Positions 1 through 9,253 of a DNA stretch of 36,019 nucleotides are shown here, one piece after another (positions within the stretch are counted from its first letter, which is position 1; each line of letters starts with the position of its first letter). The translations under genes were made by a program, and so were the position numbers. Source of the DNA: Cryomorphaceae bacterium (lineage in GTDB: Bacteria > Bacteroidota > Bacteroidia > Flavobacteriales > Flavobacteriaceae); the NCBI GenBank assembly GCA_003331875.1, contig QOQA01000017.1, forward strand, positions 1-36,019, given 5' to 3'. Below the pieces are notes generated by a model. It was given only the letters and a program-made list of their open reading frames with translations. It searched no databases and was not told the origin of the DNA.

Positions 1-108
1 ACAACAGCTGCGAAGAAAACAACAGCTGCGAAGAAAACAACAGCTGCGAAGAAAACAACAGCTGCGAAGAAAACAACAGCTGCGAAGAAAATAACAGTTG
101 CAAAGAAA
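1..108 (+). repeat. 18-bp in-frame tandem repeat encoding KKTTAA in the S1 tail
   Basis: The unit acaacagctgcgaagaaa occurs five times without a mismatch (1-90), followed by a sixth copy with three changes (91-108). It may continue upstream of the window. Each unit keeps the frame and encodes Thr-Thr-Ala-Ala-Lys-Lys. Identity also at third codon positions points to recent duplication rather than selection on the protein alone. Confidence 0.97.
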
Positions 109-1899
109 ATATCTGCTGAAAGTAAAACTAAATCAGAAAAAAAAGCAGATTCTAAGTCTAAATCAAAAAAATTGAAAGTAGAAAGTCCCGATGATTTTGA
201 TTGGTCTATGTTTGAGGAAGGGATTGAGGTTATAGAAGAAAAGAAGATTATTGAATTTGAAAAATTAATAGATGAGAATTTTGTTGATACTTATGACGAA
301 AATGTAATTCAAGGTACTGTTATTAATATTACTGAAAGAGAGGCAATTATTGATATCAACGCTAAGTCTGAAGGCGTTATTTCTTTAAATGAATTTAGAT
401 ATAATCCTGGCCTCAAGGTTGGAGATAAGGTTGAGGTAATTGTTGATATACAAGAAGACAAAACTGGTCAACTTGTTTTGTCACACAGAAAGGCAAGAAC
501 AATAAAAGCTTGGGAGAGGGTTATTGAAGCACACGATAAAGAAACTGTTGTTACCGGATTCGTTAAATGCCGAACAAAAGGTGGGATGATTGTTGATATT
601 TTTGGTTTAGAGGCATTTTTGCCAGGATCCCAAATTGATGTTAAACCAATACGTGATTACGATCAATATTTGAATAAAAACATGGAATTCAGAATCGTAA
701 AAATAAATCATGAGTTTAAAAATGTTGTAGTCTCTCATAAAGCTTTAATTGAGGCTGACATTGAAGAACAGAAAAAAGAAATTATTTCACAACTAGAAAA
801 AGGACAAGTTCTTGAGGGTATTGTTAAAAATATTACCACATATGGTGTTTTTGTTGATCTTGGAGGAGTAGATGGATTAATTCATATCACCGATTTATCT
901 TGGAATAGAATTAATCATCCTACTGAAATATTAGAGTTAGATCAAAAATTAAATGTAGTAATTTTAGATTTTGATGATGATAAATCAAGAATACAACTAG
1001 GCGTAAAACAATTGAGTGATCATCCTTGGGAAAATCTTGATTCAAAACTAAAAGAAGGTGACAAAGTTAAAGGTAAAGTCTCCGTTTTGGCTGATTATGG
1101 AGCATTTATTGAGATTGCTGAGGGAGTAGAGGGTTTGGTTCACGTTTCTGAAATGTCTTGGTCAACTCACTTAAGATCTGCTCAAGATTTTGTTAATGTT
1201 GGTGATGAGGTAGAAACTGTTATACTTTCAATTGATAGAGAAGAAAGGAAAATGTCACTAGGCATTAAACAGTTGTCATCAGATCCATGGACTGATATAA
1301 CCGAAAAATACCCAACTAAGTCTAAACACAAAGGAAAAATTAGAAATTTTACAAATTTTGGAGTCTTTGTAGAACTTGAAGAAGGTATCGACGGGTTGGT
1401 TTATATTTCTGACTTATCGTGGACAAAAAAAATTAAACATCCATCGGAACTTTTCCAAATTGGAGACGAAATTGAAGTTATTGTACTTGAACTTGATGTT
1501 GACGAACGAAAGTTAAGCTTAGGACATAAGCAGACAACTAAAAATCCATGGTTGATTTACGAAAAAACCTATGCTATTGACACCATTCATGAATTAAAAA
1601 TTGATTCCATAACTGATAGAGGAGCCAACATAATTTTAAGTAAAGAACTTTTAGCTTTTGTCCCAAAAAAACATATGTTAAAAGAAGATGGTTCATTACT
1701 AAAAAAGGAAGATGTTGCAAATTTTAATGTTATTGAGTGTAATAGTGAATTTAAAAGAATTGTTCTATCGCATTTAGCAACATACTCTAAAAAGAAAGAA
1801 ATATCGGGTAAGGTGAAAAAAGAAAAGATTGATAAATCAACTTTAGGTGATTTGGAAGTTCTAGTAGACTTGAAAAAGAAAATGGATGACGAAGATTAA
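1..1899 (+). CDS. rpsA: 30S ribosomal protein S1 (5' end outside the window)
   Basis: RNA-binding protein of the small ribosomal subunit that helps recruit mRNA. The frame is open from base 1, so the true start lies upstream; the TTG at 172 is a possible but unlikely start. Counting from that TTG there are six OB-fold S1 repeats: about residues 43-108, 126-188, 211-280, 296-365, 384-452 and a degenerate one from 469. Repeats 3-5 carry the classic G-x-V-x-x-x-x-x-Y/F-G-x-F-V/I core (ITTYGVFVDL, LADYGAFIEI, FTNFGVFVEL) ending in HITDLSW, HVSEMSW and YISDLSW. The core closely resembles Bacteroidota S1. Ahead of it is an unusual basic tail: KKTTAA repeats (bases 1-108) and then a Lys/Ser-rich stretch. 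It converges with leuB; the stop codons are 3 bases apart. Identification is firm; only the N-terminal length is unknown. Confidence 0.96.
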   Translation, partial: TTAAKKTTAAKKTTAAKKTTAAKKTTAAKKITVAKKISAESKTKSEKKADSKSKSKKLKVESPDDFDWSMFEEGIEVIEEKKIIEFEKLIDENFVDTYDENVIQGTVINITEREAIIDINAKSEGVISLNEFRYNPGLKVGDKVEVIVDIQEDKTGQLVLSHRKARTIKAWERVIEAHDKETVVTGFVKCRTKGGMIVDIFGLEAFLPGSQIDVKPIRDYDQYLNKNMEFRIVKINHEFKNVVVSHKALIEADIEEQKKEIISQLEKGQVLEGIVKNITTYGVFVDLGGVDGLIHITDLSWNRINHPTEILELDQKLNVVILDFDDDKSRIQLGVKQLSDHPWENLDSKLKEGDKVKGKVSVLADYGAFIEIAEGVEGLVHVSEMSWSTHLRSAQDFVNVGDEVETVILSIDREERKMSLGIKQLSSDPWTDITEKYPTKSKHKGKIRNFTNFGVFVELEEGIDGLVYISDLSWTKKIKHPSELFQIGDEIEVIVLELDVDERKLSLGHKQTTKNPWLIYEKTYAIDTIHELKIDSITDRGANIILSKELLAFVPKKHMLKEDGSLLKKEDVANFNVIECNSEFKRIVLSHLATYSKKKEISGKVKKEKIDKSTLGDLEVLVDLKKKMDDED

Positions 1900-1902
1900 A
1901 AT

Positions 1903-2964
1903 TTAAAGATCAAAAATTTTTTTCACAATCCAATCTCCTAACTCACTTGTTGTCACATAGTTTGCTTGAGATAAATCCTTTGTTAATTTTCTGTTTTTGA
2001 TTGACTCTCTAACAGCATAATCAATTAGATTTGATTCTTGAATTAAACCAAAGTCTTTGAACATCATAGAACATGATAATATAGTAGCTATAGGGTTAGC
2101 AATGTTTTTTCCAGTAGCTTCGGGATATGATCCATGTATTGGTTCATAAACAGATGTTTTTTCTCCAATTGATGCAGAGGGCATTAAACCAATAGAACCA
2201 GAAATCACTGATGCTTCATCAGTTAAGATGTCACCAAATAAATTACTAGTTATCAAAACATCATATTCAGATGGATTTTGAATAAGTCTCATGGCAACTG
2301 CATCTACAAATTCGTATGTAATATTGACCTCAGGATAGTTTGATTCCATTGATTGTATTGTTTCTCTCCATAATCTTGAGGATTCTAAAACATTAGCTTT
2401 ATCTATACAACATAGTTTTTTAGACCTTTTCATAGAGAGATCAAATCCAACCTTTGCAATCCTTTCTATTTCATCTCTATTATAATAACAAGTGTCAAAT
2501 GCAGAATTTCTATCGGAGGATCTGCCTCTATCTCCAAAATATATTCCGCTAGTTAGTTCTCTAACAAAAACAATATCGGTCCCCTCAATAATTTTTCTTT
2601 TTAATGGTGACATGTCAATTAATTCTTTAAAAGTAAATGTAGGACGAATGTTGGCATAAAGACCAAGCTTTTTTCTCATAGATAAAAGTCCTTGTTCTGG
2701 CCTAATTTTTAAACTAGGATCCTTATCAAATTTTGGATCTCCAATTGCTCCAAACAAAACTGCATCAGAATCTAAACATTTAGTATGAGTTTCATCAGGA
2801 TAGGGATTGCCAACCTTTTTAATAGCATCTGCTCCAACAATTCCTTCATTCCAAGTAATTTTATGATTGTATTTTTTACAGATTGCGTCACAAACTTTTA
2901 CAGCCTCATTTATAACTTCAGGTCCGATTCCATCACCTGATAATTTTGTAATCTTTAGATCCAT
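1903..2964 (-). CDS. leuB: 3-isopropylmalate dehydrogenase
   Basis: Oxidatively decarboxylates 3-isopropylmalate to 2-oxoisocaproate with NAD+, the third step of leucine synthesis, in the cytoplasm. The 353-residue length is normal for the family. Visible motifs are GDGIGPEV (residues 10-17), the substrate-binding arginines in GLYANIRP and VRELTSGIYFGDRG, the metal-binding aspartates in NLFGDILTDEAS, and the NAD-binding HGSYPEATGKNIANP loop. The ATG overlaps the upstream leuA2 stop by one base (TAATG), so this is the last gene of the leu operon. If LeuA2 makes citramalate, the same enzyme could also act on methylmalate for isoleucine. Confidence 0.96.
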   Translation of the reverse strand: MDLKITKLSGDGIGPEVINEAVKVCDAICKKYNHKITWNEGIVGADAIKKVGNPYPDETHTKCLDSDAVLFGAIGDPKFDKDPSLKIRPEQGLLSMRKKLGLYANIRPTFTFKELIDMSPLKRKIIEGTDIVFVRELTSGIYFGDRGRSSDRNSAFDTCYYNRDEIERIAKVGFDLSMKRSKKLCCIDKANVLESSRLWRETIQSMESNYPEVNITYEFVDAVAMRLIQNPSEYDVLITSNLFGDILTDEASVISGSIGLMPSASIGEKTSVYEPIHGSYPEATGKNIANPIATILSCSMMFKDFGLIQESNLIDYAVRESIKNRKLTKDLSQANYVTTSELGDWIVKKIFDL

Positions 2965-4478
2965 TAAATTATATTTAACATTTTTTCAGTTGCTTTTATT
3001 GCTGATACAGTTTGATCAGAATCTAAACCTCTAGTAACAAACTCTTTGTTATCAGATTTTTTCCATGTGATAAAAGTCTCACATAGAGCATCTGAGTTAC
3101 TGCCTGGTGGAATTGTAACTGAATAATCGATAAGTAGTGGAAGTTCTAAATTAATTTTTTTATAAAGTTTATTTAATGCTGACATGAATGCATCGAACTG
3201 ACCATCACCTTTCCCATTCTCTTTATAGATCGTTCCATTACAATTAACCTCTATCATTGCAGATGGTTTATTATTTTTCTTGTGTTTAAGGTAATATGAC
3301 TTGATTATTATTTCTTTTTTAAAATTAACTGTTTTTAATATATCGGATATAATGTAAGGTAAATCATCAGCAGAAACTTTTTCTTTTTTATCCCCTAATT
3401 CAATAACCCTGGCCGTAACCTTTTTAATTTCATCATCTGATAAGTTTAAACCTAAATTTTCTATATTTTTTTTGATGTTAGCTTTTCCAGAAGTTTTACC
3501 TAAAGCATATTTTCTTTTTCTTCCAAATCTTTCTGGAAGTAATTCGTTGTAGTATAAGTTATTTTTACTGTCTCCATCTGCATGAATACCAGCAGTTTGA
3601 GTAAAAACATTTTCACCAATAACGGGCTTATTTGGAGGTATTCTAAAACCACTGAATGTTGAAACCAATTTACTTACGTTATACAGGTTTCTTTCATTAA
3701 TTTTTATACTATAATCTTTTAAAAAATCATTATTTGCAGCAATTATGCTAGCTAACGGCGTATTTCCAGCTCTTTCCCCCATTCCATTAATAGTTGAGTG
3801 GATACCATTACATCCAGCCTTAATTGCTTCTAAAGTATTAGCAACACTCAAATCATAGTCGTTGTGCCCATGAAAATCAAAATGTAGGTCGGGAAACTCA
3901 TCACATAGACTATTTATGTATGAATACGTCATTGTAGGATTCAGAATACCCAATGTGTCAGGTAGCATAATCCTTTTAATACTAGTTCCGCTAAGTATAT
4001 TAATAAATTCAAAAATATAATCGAGAGAACTTTTCATTCCATTACTCCAGTCTTCTAAATAAATATTAGAGCTTATTTTATTTTTGTCGGCCAATTCAAT
4101 CATTTTTTTTACGTCACTAAAATGATCATTTTTTGATTTTCTTAATTGATACTTAAGATGATTTATAGATCCTTTTGCCAAAATATTTTGAACTTTTCCC
4201 CCACATTTTTTTAACCAATCAATTGATATTCCGTTGTCAATAAATGTGAGAACCTCAACTCTATCAATTAAATTATTTTTTTTTGACCACTTCATGATAG
4301 ATTTGACAGCATCAAATTCTCCAGACGAAACTCGTGCTGATGCAACTTCAATTCGATCAATCTTTAGTTCGTTAATTAGAAGTTTTGTAATGGCTAGTTT
4401 TTCACTAGCCGAAAATGACATTCCTGAGGTTTGTTCACCATCTCTTAGGGTTGTATCCATAACCTCGATATTTTTCAT
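2964..4478 (-). CDS. 2-isopropylmalate/citramalate synthase-like enzyme with regulatory domain (LeuA2)
   Basis: Condenses acetyl-CoA with a 2-oxo acid in the HMGL-like TIM barrel family. It has 504 residues: the catalytic barrel from about 1-280 begins with DTTLRDGEQ (8-16) and carries the metal-binding HGHND near 200 and GERAGNTPL; a linker and a C-terminal LeuA-dimer/regulatory domain (about 380-504) follow. This is the second synthase in the operon; the first (6474-7628) lacks the regulatory domain. Flavobacterial genomes carry this form between leuD and leuB, usually annotated only by its regulatory domain. The substrate cannot be read from sequence: 2-oxoisovalerate (leucine) or pyruvate (citramalate, for isoleucine) are both plausible. 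It starts 2 bases after the leuD stop. Confidence 0.82.
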   Translation of the reverse strand: MKNIEVMDTTLRDGEQTSGMSFSASEKLAITKLLINELKIDRIEVASARVSSGEFDAVKSIMKWSKKNNLIDRVEVLTFIDNGISIDWLKKCGGKVQNILAKGSINHLKYQLRKSKNDHFSDVKKMIELADKNKISSNIYLEDWSNGMKSSLDYIFEFINILSGTSIKRIMLPDTLGILNPTMTYSYINSLCDEFPDLHFDFHGHNDYDLSVANTLEAIKAGCNGIHSTINGMGERAGNTPLASIIAANNDFLKDYSIKINERNLYNVSKLVSTFSGFRIPPNKPVIGENVFTQTAGIHADGDSKNNLYYNELLPERFGRKRKYALGKTSGKANIKKNIENLGLNLSDDEIKKVTARVIELGDKKEKVSADDLPYIISDILKTVNFKKEIIIKSYYLKHKKNNKPSAMIEVNCNGTIYKENGKGDGQFDAFMSALNKLYKKINLELPLLIDYSVTIPPGSNSDALCETFITWKKSDNKEFVTRGLDSDQTVSAIKATEKMLNII

Positions 4479-4480
4479 TT

Positions 4481-5077
4481 TTATATGGGTGTATTTTTTG
4501 AAAAATTAATGATGGAGTCTTTAATGTTCAATAAATAATCAATATCATCAAATCCATTCAGCATATTATTTTTTTTGTATTCATTTATATTAAAATTTTC
4601 TGTCAATTCTGAATTTTTAATAGAAACACTTTGACTATTTAAATTAATGTTAACAATAGTCTCAGGATTTGTATAAACAAGTTCAAAGATTTTTTCTAAA
4701 AATGTTGAACTAACTTGAACAGGTAAAACACCAATATTTAGACAATTGTTTTTGAATATATCTGCAAAAAAACTAGAGATCACACATCTAAAGCCGTAAT
4801 CATATATTGCCCAGGCAGCATGTTCACGTGATGATCCTGATCCAAAGTTTTTTCCAGCAACAAGAATATTTCCAGAAAATTTCTGATTATTGAGAACAAA
4901 ATCTTTCTTTTTTTTATTGTTTTCATCATATCTCCAATCTCTAAACAAATTATCCCCGAAACCATTCCTCTCTGTTGCTTTTAAAAATCTAGCAGGAATA
5001 ATCTGGTCTGTATCGATATTTTCAATTGGTAATGGAACTACAGTACTACTCAGCTTAACAAACTTATCGTAACTCAT
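4481..5077 (-). CDS. leuD: 3-isopropylmalate dehydratase small subunit
   Basis: Swivel-domain subunit that pairs with LeuC to isomerise 2- to 3-isopropylmalate. It is 198 residues from ATG 5077, the usual size (about 200). The N-terminus shows VPLPIENIDTDQIIPARFL, followed by the substrate-recognition motif FGSGSSREHAAWAI. A longer frame reaches ATG 5131, but that would add 18 residues overlapping leuC that do not fit the family; ATG 5077 sits one base after the leuC stop and is preferred. Confidence 0.95.
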   Translation of the reverse strand: MSYDKFVKLSSTVVPLPIENIDTDQIIPARFLKATERNGFGDNLFRDWRYDENNKKKKDFVLNNQKFSGNILVAGKNFGSGSSREHAAWAIYDYGFRCVISSFFADIFKNNCLNIGVLPVQVSSTFLEKIFELVYTNPETIVNINLNSQSVSIKNSELTENFNINEYKKNNMLNGFDDIDYLLNIKDSIINFSKNTPI

Positions 5078-5078
5078 T

Positions 5079-6470
5079 TTATATTTTTCTTGGGTCAGTA
5101 ATTTTTCCAGTAACAGCTGCCGCTGCTGCAACTACTGGACTTGCTAAAATTGTTCTTGCTCCAGGACCTTGTCTTCCCTCAAAATTTCTATTTGACGTAC
5201 TTACAACATATTTTCCATTGGGGATTTTATCTTCATTCATTGCAAGACAGGCCGAGCAACCGGGTTCTCTTATTTCAAAACCAGAGTTTATAAGTATATC
5301 AAAAATACCCTCCTTTACAATTTCTTTATGAACATTGTGAGAACCAGGAACCAGCCATGCGGTAACATTTGGAGATTTTTTTTTACCCCTCACAAATTTG
5401 GCAAATTCTCTAAAATCTTCAATCCTTCCATTAGTACAACTACCCAAAAAAACATAATCAATTTTTTTACCAATCAAATTATCACCCTCATTAAAATTCA
5501 TATATTTTAACGATTTTTCAAATGTTTCTTTATTTACATTTAGGTCTCTTGAAAAAGGTATTTTATTACTGATTGAAATACCCATACCAGGGTTTGTTCC
5601 ATAAGTTATCATTGGTTCAATTTGATTTCCATCAAAAAGGTATTCCTTATCAAATAAGGCATTTTTTTCACTTCTGAGACTAATCCAGTATTTAGATAGT
5701 TCTAAAAATTCATCACCTTGAGGTGTAAACTCTTTGCCCTTTACATAATCAATTGTTTTTTTATCTGGCGCAATCATACCTCCTCTTGCTCCCATTTCAA
5801 TACTCAAGTTGCAAACAGTCATTCTTCCCTCCATACTCATTTGCTTAAAAACATTACCAGCATACTCAACAAAATAACCAGTAGCACCAGATGTAGTAAT
5901 TTGTGAGATAATATAAAGAGCTACATCTTTTGGTGTCACATGTTCTTTCAGATTACCATTAATGGTAATTCTCATCTTCTTCGGTTTAGGCTGTAAAACA
6001 CACTGTGTTGATAAAACCATTTCAACCTCAGAAGTTCCAATCCCAAAAGCAATTGCTCCAAATGCTCCATGCGTTGAGGTGTGCGAATCACCACACACAA
6101 TTGTGGCTCCTGGTAATGTAATTCCATTTTCTGGTCCAATGACATGAACTATACCATTTTTTTTGTGTCCTAATCCCCAAAAAGGTATTTCGTGTCTTTT
6201 AGCATTTAGTTTTAAGGTTTGTAGTTGTTTTGCAGATAAAGGATCTTTAATCGGTAGATTTTGGTTTTTTGTGGGTGTGTTATGATCTGCTGTGGCAAAA
6301 GTTTTCTCTGGAAACAGAACATTCAGCTTACGATTAGTTAACCCTAAAAATGCGACTGGACTTGTCACTTCATGTACTAAGTGTCTATCAATAAATAGGA
6401 CATCTGGTCCATTTTTAATTTTTTTAACGACATGAGAATCCCAAACTTTATCAAATAATGTATTAGACAT
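5079..6470 (-). CDS. leuC: 3-isopropylmalate dehydratase large subunit
   Basis: Aconitase-family [4Fe-4S] enzyme that, with LeuD, interconverts 2- and 3-isopropylmalate through a dehydrated intermediate. The 463-residue length is standard. The cluster ligands are visible: Cys345 in GSCTNGR, and Cys405 and Cys408 in [25 protein letters not shown] (126-145) and the C-terminal [19 protein letters not shown] are family signatures. It starts 3 bases after the leuA stop and is followed by leuD after 1 base. Confidence 0.97.
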   Translation of the reverse strand: MSNTLFDKVWDSHVVKKIKNGPDVLFIDRHLVHEVTSPVAFLGLTNRKLNVLFPEKTFATADHNTPTKNQNLPIKDPLSAKQLQTLKLNAKRHEIPFWGLGHKKNGIVHVIGPENGITLPGATIVCGDSHTSTHGAFGAIAFGIGTSEVEMVLSTQCVLQPKPKKMRITINGNLKEHVTPKDVALYIISQITTSGATGYFVEYAGNVFKQMSMEGRMTVCNLSIEMGARGGMIAPDKKTIDYVKGKEFTPQGDEFLELSKYWISLRSEKNALFDKEYLFDGNQIEPMITYGTNPGMGISISNKIPFSRDLNVNKETFEKSLKYMNFNEGDNLIGKKIDYVFLGSCTNGRIEDFREFAKFVRGKKKSPNVTAWLVPGSHNVHKEIVKEGIFDILINSGFEIREPGCSACLAMNEDKIPNGKYVVSTSNRNFEGRQGPGARTILASPVVAAAAAVTGKITDPRKI

Positions 6471-6473
6471 ATT

Positions 6474-7628
6474 TTATATTAATGCTTGTTTTATTATTCC
6501 TGGCAAATCTGTGTCCTTAACCTCTTTGTTCATATCAGCAAATTTTAAAAAAAATTTATAAACTTTATCTAATTCAATTTTACTTAAATTGAATCCTACT
6601 TTTTTAGATCTATATGCAACTGCAGCTCTACCACTTCTTGCTGTAAGAACAATTGAAGATTCATTAACTCCAACATCATTTGGATCCATTATCTCATATG
6701 TCTCTCTTTTTTTAATAACTCCGTCTTGATGAATTCCTGAGCTATGCGAGAAGGCATTAGAACCAACTATGGCCTTATTTGGTTGAACAGGCATACCCAT
6801 AATTTCTGATACCATTTTACTTGTGCTATAAAGTAATTTTGAATTAATTTTTGTATCAAAACCAAGTTCACTATGCTGTCTCATTACCATGACAACTTCT
6901 TCAAGCGATGTATTTCCAGCTCTTTCCCCAATACCATTTATAGTACATTCAATTTGCCTTGCTCCGCTGATTATACCTTCTATCGAATTTGCTGTAGCTA
7001 AACCTAAATCATTATGGCAATGACACGAAATAATTGCCTTATCGATGTTTGGAACATTATTCATTAAATATTCAATTTTTTTAGCGTATTGATTTGGTAG
7101 ACAATAGCCAGTTGTATCAGGAATATTTAAAACGGTTGCACCTGCATTAATAACTTTTTCACAAATACTTGCTAGAAAATCATTATCAGTTCTCCCTGCA
7201 TCTTCTGCATAAAACTCAATATCTTCAACAAAGTTTCTAGCATATTTTACAGCATCAACTGCTCTTTTAGATATTGTTTTCCTGTCGGATTTAAATTTAT
7301 ATTTAATATGGCTATCAGATGTTCCAATACCTGTATGGATTCTGGGTTTTTTTGCTTTTTTAAGAGCATTAGCAGCAACTTCAATATCTTTTTTGACTGC
7401 TCTTGATAATCCACAAACAGTCGAATTTTTTATAACTTGAGAAATTTCTTCGACAGATTTATAATCCCCAGGGCTAGAAATAGGAAATCCAGCTTCAATT
7501 ATATCAACCCCTAATTCATCCAATCTTAAAGCTATTTCAACTTTTTTTTTAGTCTCTAGCTTACAGCCAGGAACTTGTTCACCATCTCTTAGTGTTGTGT
7601 CAAAAATCTTAACTATTTCTTTACTCAT
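6474..7628 (-). CDS. leuA: 2-isopropylmalate synthase, short form without regulatory domain
   Basis: Commits acetyl-CoA and 2-oxoisovalerate to leucine synthesis. [12 protein letters not shown] opens the TIM barrel (from residue 10), a metal-binding HCHND lies near 202-206, and [16 protein letters not shown] and [14 protein letters not shown] follow. At 384 residues it ends after the catalytic and linker regions; the roughly 120-residue C-terminal leucine-sensing domain of E. coli-type LeuA is absent. Such short forms are usual in flavobacteria, and the regulatory domain is found on the second synthase in this operon. A 44-base gap separates it from the pseudouridine synthase gene; no clear TAnnTTTG is seen there. 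Confidence 0.93.
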   Translation of the reverse strand: MSKEIVKIFDTTLRDGEQVPGCKLETKKKVEIALRLDELGVDIIEAGFPISSPGDYKSVEEISQVIKNSTVCGLSRAVKKDIEVAANALKKAKKPRIHTGIGTSDSHIKYKFKSDRKTISKRAVDAVKYARNFVEDIEFYAEDAGRTDNDFLASICEKVINAGATVLNIPDTTGYCLPNQYAKKIEYLMNNVPNIDKAIISCHCHNDLGLATANSIEGIISGARQIECTINGIGERAGNTSLEEVVMVMRQHSELGFDTKINSKLLYSTSKMVSEIMGMPVQPNKAIVGSNAFSHSSGIHQDGVIKKRETYEIMDPNDVGVNESSIVLTARSGRAAVAYRSKKVGFNLSKIELDKVYKFFLKFADMNKEVKDTDLPGIIKQALI

Positions 7629-7672
7629 TTTTAAAGTAAGCCGATAAAAGTAGTAATAAAATTTTTTTAAAC

Positions 7673-8335
7673 TTATAATTTTGACAGGAATTCATCAGGT
7701 GGGCTACATTTTAGATTAATCAATTCATTATTTACAGGATGTTCGAACTCTATTTCTCTCGAATGTAAACAAATACTTTTATCATTTAATGCTCTTTTTG
7801 CTCCATATTTTACATCACCACGTACAGGAGCCCCAATATTGGAGAATTGTACTCTAATTTGGTGATGTCTACCAGTTACAAGAATAACCTCTAAAAAAAG
7901 GTAATTTTTTAATTTTTTTAGAGTTTTATATTCCAAGATTGCTTCCTTACAATTATTAGATTTTTCCTCAACAACAAAAGATTTATTTTTTTTTGAATTT
8001 TTTCTCAAAAAATTTTTCAAAATATCTTTCTTTTTTATATTACTCTTCTCTACTAATACCCAGTATTTTTTCTTGATTTTTCTTAATCTAATCTTTTCGT
8101 TCATCCTCCTAAGACATTTACTTGTCTTGGCCATTATAACAATCCCGCTTGTTGGTCTATCAATTCTATTTACTAATCCTAAAAAAACATTACCCTTTTT
8201 ATGGTATTTGTTTTTAATATATTCTTTAGAGTGTTCAAGCAGACACTTGTCACCCGATATATCTGATTGTACTGGAATTGTAGATTTTTTACCAACTATA
8301 AATAGATGATTGTCTTCAAAAATTATATTTTCCAT
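7673..8335 (-). CDS. RluA-family RNA pseudouridine synthase
   Basis: Isomerises uridine to pseudouridine in rRNA or tRNA. At 220 residues it has only the catalytic domain; no N-terminal S4 domain is visible. The active-site motif is [16 protein letters not shown], with the catalytic Asp59. [12 protein letters not shown] and the end motif [11 protein letters not shown] are typical of the RluA group. The target base cannot be deduced. It starts 6 bases after panB on the same strand and probably shares its transcript. Confidence 0.9.
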   Translation of the reverse strand: MENIIFEDNHLFIVGKKSTIPVQSDISGDKCLLEHSKEYIKNKYHKKGNVFLGLVNRIDRPTSGIVIMAKTSKCLRRMNEKIRLRKIKKKYWVLVEKSNIKKKDILKNFLRKNSKKNKSFVVEEKSNNCKEAILEYKTLKKLKNYLFLEVILVTGRHHQIRVQFSNIGAPVRGDVKYGAKRALNDKSICLHSREIEFEHPVNNELINLKCSPPDEFLSKL

Positions 8336-8341
8336 TGGGCA

Positions 8342-9145
8342 TTAATACATTTCATCTTCATTAGGAAAATTTAGTTTTTTAATATCTGAAACATAAGATT
8401 TTACAGCATCAATGATTTGTTGACTGAGATTTAAATATCTGCGAATAAATCGAGGGTTGAATTCAGTAGTCAAACCTAATAGGTCATGCATTACTAAGAC
8501 TTGTCCATCAACCTGGTTACCAGCACCAATTCCAATCAATGGATATTTTACTTTTGACGATACCTTTTTAGCTAATTCCGATGGTATTTTTTCAAGTACT
8601 GTTGCAAAACACCCAATTTCTTCAAGGAGTATGGCATCATTAATTAGCTCATTAGCTTCATTTTTTTCTTTAGCTCTCACTGAGTATGTTCCGAATTTAT
8701 AAATTGATTGAGGAGTTAAACCAAGATGTCCCATTACTGGAATACCCGCCCTAATTATTTTTGATACGGAGTCTTTAATTTCACTACCACCCTCTAATTT
8801 GACTGCATGTGCCCCAGATTCCTTCATGATTCTTATTGCTGATTTCAAGGCTAGCTTTGGGTTGGATTGATAAGTCCCAAATGGTAAATCAACAACAACT
8901 AATGCTCTTTTTACAGCTTTAACAACAGATTTAGCATGATAAATCATCTCATTAAGAGTAATTGGAACAGTTGTTTCATTACCAGCGATAACATTTGATG
9001 CTGAGTCACCAACAAGAATAACATCAATATTAGACTGATCAATAATTTTTGCAAAAGTATAATCGTATGCTGTCAACATTGAAATTTTTTCATTATTGTT
9101 TTTCATTTCTAACAATGTTTTTGTGGTAATTCGCTTGTATTCCAT
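8342..9145 (-). CDS. panB: 3-methyl-2-oxobutanoate hydroxymethyltransferase
   Basis: Transfers a hydroxymethyl group from 5,10-methylene-THF to 2-oxoisovalerate to give ketopantoate, the first step of pantothenate/CoA synthesis. Motifs: [25 protein letters not shown] (metal ligand Asp), [10 protein letters not shown] and [16 protein letters not shown]. The frame extends to ATG 9223, but those 26 extra residues are hydrophobic and unlike PanB; ATG 9145 (267 residues) gives the normal size and N-terminus. Its substrate, 2-oxoisovalerate, is also the LeuA substrate, which makes sense of its place at the head of the leu run. Divergent from dnaK across 108 bases. Confidence 0.94.
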   Translation of the reverse strand: MEYKRITTKTLLEMKNNNEKISMLTAYDYTFAKIIDQSNIDVILVGDSASNVIAGNETTVPITLNEMIYHAKSVVKAVKRALVVVDLPFGTYQSNPKLALKSAIRIMKESGAHAVKLEGGSEIKDSVSKIIRAGIPVMGHLGLTPQSIYKFGTYSVRAKEKNEANELINDAILLEEIGCFATVLEKIPSELAKKVSSKVKYPLIGIGAGNQVDGQVLVMHDLLGLTTEFNPRFIRRYLNLSQQIIDAVKSYVSDIKKLNFPNEDEMY

Positions 9146-9193
9146 AATTAATCTGTGTGATGTAAAAATAAATAAATAAAAAATCATTACGAC

Positions 9194-9222
9194 TGCCAAA
9201 GTGTCACTAATTTTCAATGGCA
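9194..9222. promoter_or_regulatory. candidate control site in the panB-dnaK divergent region
   Basis: TGCCA (9194-9198), three bases, TGTCA (9202-9206), then TGGCA (9218-9222). The outer pair is a 5-bp inverted repeat and the first two form a TGnCA-N3-TGnCA pair. No good TAnnTTTG precedes dnaK, so this may belong to a heat-shock type promoter or operator. Short motifs in AT-rich DNA can arise by chance. Confidence 0.35.
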
Positions 9223-9253
9223 TAAGAATTGCTCAATATTAAAAAAAATAATT

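Noticed and set aside
1-108. Repeat array as a CRISPR or satellite
   Set aside because: Units are 18 bp without spacers and keep the S1 reading frame; it is a coding tandem repeat.
4234-4509. 91-residue plus-strand open frame
   Set aside because: Shadow of leuA2 in another frame; composition and position give no support for a separate gene.
4818-4834. TTCACGTGA core resembling a ParB parS site
   Set aside because: It lies in leuD within the codons for the conserved GSSREHAAW motif and lacks the flanking bases of the 16-bp parS palindrome.
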